Below, piece after piece: positions 29,101 through 30,329 of a stretch of DNA of 30,329 nt. The position numbers were made by a program, and so were the translations under genes. Below the pieces are notes generated by a model that had not been told where the DNA came from, did not search any database, and saw nothing but the letters and a program-made list of their open reading frames with translations. The stretch covers positions 1-30,329 of the forward strand of contig CAYVAR010000016.1 in NCBI GenBank assembly GCA_964449675.1, read 5' to 3'. The DNA is from CAYVAR01 sp964449675. Lineage in GTDB: Bacteria > Patescibacteriota > Microgenomatia > UBA10105 > UBA927. Numbering within the stretch: the first letter of the stretch is position 1; each line of letters opens with the position of its first letter.

Positions 29101-30328
29101 AACCGATTAGTCCAATCGCCTGCCACGACATTTTGCCAACCGTCAACCCTCCTCTAAATGGATTCGGGAATAATACATAATCATTGAGTCCGGTAAACAG
29201 TGTATGAATTAGTCTAGTCGTCGGTACCATCGGTTGGACTATGCGATACACATCATGGGCAAGCATCGGTCCGGACCAATACCAAAGCGGTGGGAAGATT
29301 GTGGGCAGGATGAATCGCGTTGCTATCCAGCTAGCTGTTTGTATGACATTCGCCCGAACTGGTCGCCCGGGAACGAGTGTTGGTGTCACCAAGGCACCAA
29401 CAAAATTTCCTATTGCTCGAGCAACAGGTGACTGCGGAGTACTTGGTTCTGGTAGAGGTTCAGTAATCGCGTTTCCCGGAATCACTTTTCCTATTTGTTG
29501 CGTTCCTAATGCAAGCTCGGTGGGTCCTCCGGCTAGAAGTATCATTGCTGCGGTCAGATCAACCGGTGACAAATCCGCGTATCTGCCCGTCTCCCGTTGC
29601 AGCTTGGTAACGGCGTCAGTTATCGCCTGATAATCTTTCGCCGGGACAGACGTGGGAGCGATTCCACCTGGATTTTCATATGCTCCATATGCGACATGTT
29701 CTGCAAAATTAACGACGGCATTGTTTAGTTCCTGACCCGCTGGTGTTTGTAGATCACTTTCGGTTATCGCAGGTTTTCCATTGGAAGCTGTAGTTAATAC
29801 TCCTTTTATGCTTTGCTCAACAGCAAGCTCAACTTCCTGTTGGTCTTCAACTGCTTTCGTAAACGCTGGTGAATCGCCTGGCACCTCCGGTACCTGAGCT
29901 CGAAATTGACCCTTCGCAACTGTGTATCTCGTACCATCAGAAGTAACAATGCCGATATCTTCCGTGCTACTGGTTAATAGATTTTCGATTACTTGTGCAT
30001 CACCTTGTGCAGTAACGGTTTCTCTGCGTGTTGACTTGGTTGATCCGCTCTTTGTGTCAAATTCTATCCGGGTACCTTCCGTCAGTTGAATTGTTGTCGG
30101 ATTGCCACTGCTATCAACGACACGCATGCTTGTTCCTGGTCGTGGGAGCACAGGGTTTGTTGGTCGATTCCTTTCCTCTTGTGTCACATTATTTTGTGCC
30201 GCCCGCCTAGCCATAAGGACAGTCGGTACATCCACCGGCTCACCCGCTGCGATGCGGGCGATGGCTTTTTGCCCCTGCTGGAGACGCGCGCTAGCAAGTA
30301 CCGCTTGAGCATCCGGTGGTACCGATGG
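14192..30328 (-). CDS. Giant multidomain signalling/effector protein (5' end outside window, at least 5,378 codons)
   Basis: The frame is open to the right window edge: 31 further sense codons precede the GTG at 30235, so the true start lies beyond. Residue numbers here count from that GTG. Order of modules: Ala/Pro-rich and hydrophobic segments (1-700), coiled coil, three FHA units (about 812-1146), PPP-like phosphoesterase (about 1296-1586), coiled coils and Ala-rich stretches with a possible ART-like part (about 2059-2212), beta domains (about 2970-3350), hydrophobic segment (about 3412-3532), zincin (H4053), Ser/Thr kinase (about 4302-4582), nucleotidyltransferase-like (about 4656-4762), ParB-like (about 4949-5049), pseudokinase (about 5149-5347). 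The only cysteines I could find are about ten, in five close pairs. No repeat words like those in the left-hand genes interrupt it. Role unknown; a host-contact, predation or effector function is plausible for a CPR cell. Confidence 0.85.
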   Translation of the reverse strand, partial: PSVPPDAQAVLASARLQQGQKAIARIAAGEPVDVPTVLMARRAAQNNVTQEERNRPTNPVLPRPGTSMRVVDSSGNPTTIQLTEGTRIEFDTKSGSTKSTRRETVTAQGDAQVIENLLTSSTEDIGIVTSDGTRYTVAKGQFRAQVPEVPGDSPAFTKAVEDQQEVELAVEQSIKGVLTTASNGKPAITESDLQTPAGQELNNAVVNFAEHVAYGAYENPGGIAPTSVPAKDYQAITDAVTKLQRETGRYADLSPVDLTAAMILLAGGPTELALGTQQIGKVIPGNAITEPLPEPSTPQSPVARAIGNFVGALVTPTLVPGRPVRANVIQTASWIATRFILPTIFPPLWYWSGPMLAHDVYRIVQPMVPTTRLIHTLFTGLNDYVLFPNPFRGGLTVGKMSWQAIGLIGSRIGAVVVNPALGFGLIASDISRIASDALYRPVPVPVVQPSVPAAAEQPAQPVAQLEPAKPPSGPAPVVLPPIGGALVAPSVPLLSIPVNVQVPAAELPAVEALLVHLNDAGNRTSWEANASTQIQQGIQPQTVEDTLVADITASLPLGELGKLSPETRIILNGFVKTLAQAIRERVVALATPQTGKAPSQTGDPLKDAVLAARGALDQLVADRDKVAGDVSAALSEVNSLEKQAKEATTGREKAAQDLQKANERLLFLQDLTRQLQARVDQTQEAAKPTVSQQGSLVVQYNLELFQSTAFTNALNGESIGGNAGKMRVGINVAVDKDGKIVVITNNWPENIRSGFASNSYFPITFSLEVFLSLEQGSGIVGVDLTQTIGLDELPPAARKNIESAVEQYNKILSEKQKQVSSTATTQVQPDTSASVSLIPVSAIIPKNELIIGRGEESDIKNDAMNVSRKHVKISHNGTSFVIEDLGSANGTLLDGVRLGKNYTRMNFGITRGSHELTIGDETYTFYIDQITGEAVLFDFSGNALGRVSPQPKLATPLANAPQVPLIVVPKDKLFIGRRQQGNDVVDPDVDISRQHISIHHDGTGFVVSDLESTNGTRVNGTPVDSGNSVRVQGSNDQIQIGNSIYVLSVDSVSGEGVLIHKTSGKEVGRIVSKTRDDVKKTRTVASISIGRETDKNVVLPDSEVSRAHATIAHDGQGFVLRDEKSLNGSFVNGKPVGPNGSYIGHGSILSFGNTTLRFEIENGNGVLRNSKGVELGRVAVQAPKQSSVSLSQRLKVVSQKPVKAPDISAYQKTIEQISQDLMRVLYEDLESTMRTMLPTLSGVSNVSDAKRLVSQKLYDRIQAYVQPGQSGRSWIEEFVYEKCASATSCPSVDQMPEVARLVLAEILRGRDQIVQSHVGRITGTVRSVGGGRVVAFGDIHGAWTKFVKFLSGQPRPIVDNDGNFFRKPGDVLVLTGDLVDRVSAGNTSIGTARNVMNMQKRAGIDSSTGKPHVRVLLGNHDIFLLMEYRKLVEVLEQTIGRSVTPTDAQLLQAATRAVSETSFFNSQPTVQDLMEFYKDKELVAWMENLNAIERMPDGTIYLHADTMNYLNYGGSIDEINRSIASIVKTGTANVTDAYGNVKTLSIVRLAMDLTQGRYEFSPANVSLILTRLGGKGIVHGHSENKPVQDPRVVNIDGGITDYYGGTGKVDERAIPGRQELQLSISAPISRGTVILSNIAQQLQRALDAAQKKAQPLTDGSLGVCGPATTLRIVPLVYAQGLSVSCQTDPTRALLSKVLSSPPLRTFATEKGRRELEALLSGLERNPALLTKALEKAQVLQQKAGEQAQKSEAFFSQTQAANLLIQSKRGLAAQRLSLLDAQVAAATTKYESEVARLANAAGISLDPTLSTEEMFRFYDQALERRQTKAQALVQARNNVNTLIQEALSLGIKSKSMPIVPIGETTLSAFNVARLELEELIASQRAALTKPKPRIRKPKLKAPKVEVVPLLEVTSSEEEARVALEKGLAETIFKEEDVTQDAINAQSDAVEEVYRALVEDSGFAPHRNDIEQYDKSGRVGKPLSAVAAVMDALGKSPALAGSRIAGVKYEREAIARLLIDRYLARARDLATEEPVAPEAVPDAAVPAEAVGNVVEIPGVQVRQGVQVASGVDAEDVQTGVVARIPGAEANGKREGVVYRAMSNEEYERVKQRRKVGGEIVPGQTDPGETWYADNLETPLAILSGKERMINGVRYGGRQEGVVIAIRDPRVPNSSQAKIFAFTTTEPIDESEILAVWEFNRERVEEEDPLFGKSYSTNTVVRELKNNLVTPVIDGVPYSPEVAEVPAVVAPVVEEDAPVDPKVVEAQAQAKRATDAINLALAAAVVPNDTTLERAIVAMQNNIALLDRAISGSVIDRGNPNLPEADAQSLNTAVGAARAQRDGLTTQLQAAQQVAAELEKARQPLGPSEAEKASLRAAQAMDAKALNIEAKLAAAPVLAEPIEPVIEAQLEEVVAPADKPNIAKPAIQARAGDTAKKARLRRKKEAPEKPIGQLPAPVPVAALQQPIEQQDEAVRAPAPISSDQAQRENGRPVAQVVSIPVEEVGVRARNGREVALSQLMSEIVRLKEDLTGRLDQLGSVAVTEDVSSEISKAQTKKEIEAQIEALEKAEKAVQEVQQFITKSIETVQEYEKTPVDSSVSFNLQQRLYRTRLGSLAEIVKQLTPYLDLLEKAGLVVREGQALANVARSQELTHATQYKELLAKEAQRVGENVANEEARVAQQRQERGVDLTQAEDRAGRIAGTMVQQFIAHGRENIPRLYRNIKTFIVNRAYPVVVRIINSFEHDPNIPRKRSFFLTVGLPYLRNENNLFSLIQSASREMQNIEKSIDLNALSLAGLAKQSRNIQRAITNLEAISGRLQQIQRDIDSVGNAKAKAELEKKAAYTKNLLTQNRESLLSTKEYIDEFIREHHRDFTQMSEIEKRVYRMLEESNVLTEQLPQARRFWPSKKVAKKALEQAKIQVNAYKANVDNNFTRAGEVVIDIGGKQSDTYKQYEENFRDVIARMDSILGEFERLVSAMPNEEFLAILITNEEQRESYVNEHSSTLGDAKILDVVVENGTVSLDYVFDTTENPSRFWQVNGKPLTNTDENRLAFGTTDTLTIIGGPQAGQSLQIRESGGMQFLVLTRSPVRQQVRDVQKKSIQRVGVTYQRGVFAIAKKIADPTFFQKVHDRNGGYKIFSLEESKRALLDTKKLIENYERILLELQGKRMDTSSRNIRDQKGNLTSQITEQLKLLQQDLENIEAYVADQQYTVRTPSLPTAQTFTTENQQDFPFGNVTIQKNGTVTVAPNVGIELYAQGVKVIDQYILPSARSVTVAVHNPSTGFATVYFIQNTGDGLIVQPLPLPPWYRDTAKHQDALLIVNDRIRSVSDFNIAALFKSDAAKTMQGIILGETVPVVQQETPSDKRTLVLRDASVPFYRVVFQRQVDKFIGQLEWRLKFIRFFKRFDNRYAKEELELVGLTNDLRELKALEHLNPNALGKFQGAMERIANSPIVSYSTAAANILKVFPIVNFILTSSGLYQSIGTYLAGFVAGGPVGFGLAVIGDQLVSQVTTLAWNYLLISPLSFGANAIGQIPGLAQLIFSRGFSNPWATIEYMFWYRVMPGGIIFRSSPRQYVPIIRQESTGGERVILLSKRWKQRWNFDLNSMLYNVKIKYVGRYFRSKMSKFQEMITGKSDTFRRIERDINFLRLKNQRFIAFAKAFLPNSLAHLFAKNTQFAPLSDAVTQALQSENRYLELSELIGYSKILLGEIDDYLVEVGQIRDDAMKFQIAEPKESEGIAEDISFLVDLHTILLEQRKLFSEHLRLAEIRFEQMEVQAQIENRPSETKRKFSQKFSLFNVNIREAGKIFFSTAFLDAKEFLEDVRDAVTSLADIHEVRIALDKYYAPANTWARNTLKRLLAPVERNTDCDTSLRFAPTVYAAPSGAVATGVCNLTQGAIQTGSKAPWQFVIDKIDDIRANRTKRNTPPLSFISRQFPTLRVYDSLDDVFGKDSIKRIGKMKDGEEVELNTKYTFEPDDWSSWSLSWANKDRTRMTSRKYSIYTKNLDKRFRVIQLYDNDIELRNVYFLIQDTKTGKVFDLLSVLPSKTEVAVRIGDKFALMEEGKRIRRTIKITKIKDNNDILAYLHEVGHAYNDINRPFRPKPPFIIDFILTKLHLYDPFEDRIFEERNASAIAIYLFREIKNNGFLESVTNQELRFLIRSALTSYQIFLLGKNPGKDFIRPQALKEMLKAYSEGLLTGQIKDVFEQAVAIMYGLKLPVFRNPREQNTQPVGIQEKISFVSKIRQTVERIYRPLLRPLSAQIDALCGKAGSYLPFISRVYAAPTGGVTACAWAPLAKQAAEPPVLSLVRWWEGVLEKLSLGSDSQRTFAVGENNRYTVRNLPLSTSMGKVYLGWDKVEQRPVIIKQSYGRFKPKDIKAEADLLATMDHENIVRPIDYFENENGGYFVMEYVGELYDEMHQPIRDPEAQQKFILEGSGANIKASSTSLVVPSVQQALRVEDLVNVILDTGSALSFIHSKGYVHRDVKPGNILLTQIPQRNSLPVRAKLIDFGIANKKGVLDWRMSTKLYMPFELRYTEASDQFMLAATLHEILSGQLTVIPYRYWHFNLPSITIGDRVITDPAILRDVNAILNKALSVNPQNRFSSIEEFTNTLLAVLMKIYSEEQELIRNRAFPINRTDANGRRQQQPLLDKGFLGPTPPIAKTSDNEKGISRSGFRFLPLRRLDKGLVTLENPINGITAKLRFESFAQAIVYVYPILDVLDHAGIPWVFVGQYTRWIDAAEGVPGFDIIVPNTSLLRAQEVFSENGFIAQQVENHRTSSGYTFQRGSLAVPIDGNNIIVGNLYGDINNENGSQTVLAIDQNGNLVQSVDNAPGQLPEVKTANVRTNGTSQKVRYIPFSSPIMKRILAGEKVDIQEVLEQLKREQDFADLYLLFPWLRAARKYVDRALVEANISSEQLVNSVSLKQALWRIARPLLPLGPNQFQLQWLDDNLNGPLDPTVQEMEQFKQNSKIPVSADIRLPIAPDPSASIHVTELGDIPERGSIAISALTPHFFGYNRHSIALLRSNISKGEVQKPLQVTVFNGKVYTLEGSEYIAALLKEGKTMVKYQFVPYKDLSSEKKDLIESIDSTGVLSDIIMPTSYLSNNFGPTDSLKPVTPTRAASILQSRGLSLQTVEKSAIDSAQRGLFIIENTVRTLLGDDMPLSNNQAQQNILKNKDRLEIMSAFHRGRLNIVEQIGDEQFARVYKAECESGPCLVRIFKENELAGIVKYHDAQVRYLEDFASKQRIRHYQLPLPEFYGKIFNAQGELIGYAIEYIEGRTVNDIGKYNLSEFQVAQILIALDHLHEGTDLTPNGSLIDPTTLPGDQLQTDNILFALDGRVFFTGGIGTLLTPYEPSFIEQLREQLFVGRELESLVAPLP
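14195..14790 (-). other. C-terminal pseudokinase domain in the giant protein
   Basis: The N-lobe pattern is kept (LNIVEQIGDEQFARVYKAE, then LVRIFKE), but the HRD box is missing: after ALDHLHEGTDL the catalytic loop ends QTDNILF, and the DFG position reads FFTGG. The usual Lys is Arg. A catalytically dead kinase fold is the simplest reading. Confidence 0.6.
15090..15390 (-). other. ParB/sulfiredoxin-like domain in the giant protein
   Basis: SIAISALTPHF, then LRSNISKGEVQKPLQVTVF, then VYTLEGSEYIAALLKEG follows the ParB N-terminal pattern (sI..G...Pi.V, v.eG..r..A). The usual G-x-R-R/H box reads GSEYIAA, so nucleotide hydrolysis may be lost. Confidence 0.5.
15950..16270 (-). other. Nucleotidyltransferase-like region in the giant protein
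   Basis: LDHAGIPWVFVGQYTRWID followed by GFDIIVP and FSENGF resembles the start of small nucleotidyltransferase folds (GG-type loop, then D-x-D strand). Here GG is VGQ and only one acidic residue stands in the D-x-D position, so activity is doubtful. Confidence 0.4.
16480..17330 (-). other. Ser/Thr protein kinase domain in the giant protein
   Basis: Complete Hanks-type catalytic set: VIIK (Lys4332), AEADLL helix-C Glu, HRDVKPGN (Asp4451, Asn4456), DFG (Asp4476) and a MPFELRYTEASDQFMLA segment corresponding to APE/subdomain IX. The glycine loop is degenerate (STSMGKVYLG). An insert of about 45 residues lies after the hinge (VMEYVGE). Predicted active. Confidence 0.9.
17900..18360 (-). other. 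Zincin (HEVGH) domain in the giant protein
   Basis: AYLHEVGHAYND carries HExxH (His4053, codons 18079-18065). About 40 residues later EERNASAIAIYL gives the third-ligand candidate. Just upstream is FRVIQLYDN, matching FRVNQLYEN in the stand-alone 295-residue protein. Confidence 0.75.
19640..20000 (-). other. Hydrophobic segment, possible membrane region in the giant protein
   Basis: Segments such as ILKVFPIVNFILTSSGLY, YLAGFVAGGPVGFGLAVIG and FGANAIGQIPGLAQLIF follow one another within about 120 residues. They could be membrane-inserting or amphipathic helices. A second such region lies near 29000-29400. Confidence 0.55.
23600..24060 (-). other. Possible ADP-ribosyltransferase-like region in the giant protein
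   Basis: VVYRAMSNEEYERVKQ is followed by GETWYADNLETPLAIL and later by DESEILAVWEF. The order Arg, aromatic/small strand, acidic residue recalls the R-S/Y-E triad of ART folds, but this is motif-level only. The region separates two Ala/Gln/Glu-rich coiled-coil tracts. Confidence 0.3.
25480..26350 (-). other. PPP-type metallophosphoesterase domain in the giant protein
   Basis: All core metal-site motifs are present in order: GDIHG (Asp1307, His1309), GDLVDR, GNHD, then HAD and HGHS further on. This is the calcineurin-like/PPP Ser/Thr phosphatase layout. The insert between GNHD and HAD is about 85 residues and mainly helical. Predicted activity: removal of phosphate from Ser/Thr, with two metals. 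A diadenosine-tetraphosphatase-like substrate is an alternative. Confidence 0.85.
26800..27800 (-). other. Three tandem FHA repeat units in the giant protein
   Basis: Each unit has the FHA signature: GR near its start, VSRKH / ISRQH / VSRAH, and SANGT / STNGT / SLNGS. Each ends with a short beta motif, GEAVLFDFSGNALGRV / GEGVLIHKTSGKEVGRI / GNGVLRNSKGVELGRV. The repeat unit is about 110 residues. FHA domains read phosphothreonine, so these could bind the protein's own kinase-modified sites or partners. Confidence 0.85.
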
Positions 30329-30329
30329 T

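Noticed and set aside
14192..30235. Taking GTG 30235 as the true start of the giant protein
   Set aside because: The frame stays open for 31 more codons to the window edge with similar helical, Ala/Gln-rich composition, so the start is outside.

Overview
The window reads as a stretch of a bacterial genome of the Candidate Phyla Radiation (Patescibacteria), most likely Microgenomates-like. The evidence is indirect: several very long GT-C/YfhO-type membrane proteins, a PaaX-like regulator with a Cas2-type fold, short low-complexity sequence words spliced in frame into genes, promoters placed so that the mRNA would start at the start codon, and one giant gene. UGA is used as an ordinary stop, which argues against Gracilibacteria and Absconditabacteria. 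No rRNA, tRNA, CRISPR array or transposase was seen.

Left part (1-9063, + strand): four large polytopic membrane proteins, the first cut by the window edge, that look like lipid-linked-sugar glycosyltransferases or other surface-polymer proteins. A two-gene toxin-antitoxin module (antitoxin plus PIN-domain toxin) sits between the second and third. The third and fourth carry multiple in-frame repeat-word insertions.

Middle (9064-10858): a PaaX-like winged-helix/Cas2-fold regulator. Its promoter contains a 12-bp palindrome in the spacer, and the same 25-bp block recurs just after its stop codon. It converges on a divergent protein-L-isoaspartate methyltransferase-like gene.

Right part (10902-30329, - strand): a giant ORF that enters from the right edge (at least 5,378 codons visible), followed downstream by small accessory genes. 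The giant protein contains, in order, an Ala/Pro-rich and hydrophobic N-terminal region, three tandem FHA units, a PPP-type metallophosphoesterase, long coiled coils, a possible ADP-ribosyltransferase-like region, a hydrophobic segment, an HEVGH zincin domain, a Ser/Thr protein kinase with all catalytic motifs, a nucleotidyltransferase-like region, a ParB-like domain and a C-terminal degenerate kinase. Phosphothreonine writer, reader and eraser thus lie on one chain. The downstream genes include a stand-alone relative of the zincin domain and a protein with a pre-toxin TG-like segment, so the locus may be a modular effector or polymorphic-toxin-like surface system. That role is inferred, not shown. 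The giant gene and its accessory genes are the most novel part of the window.
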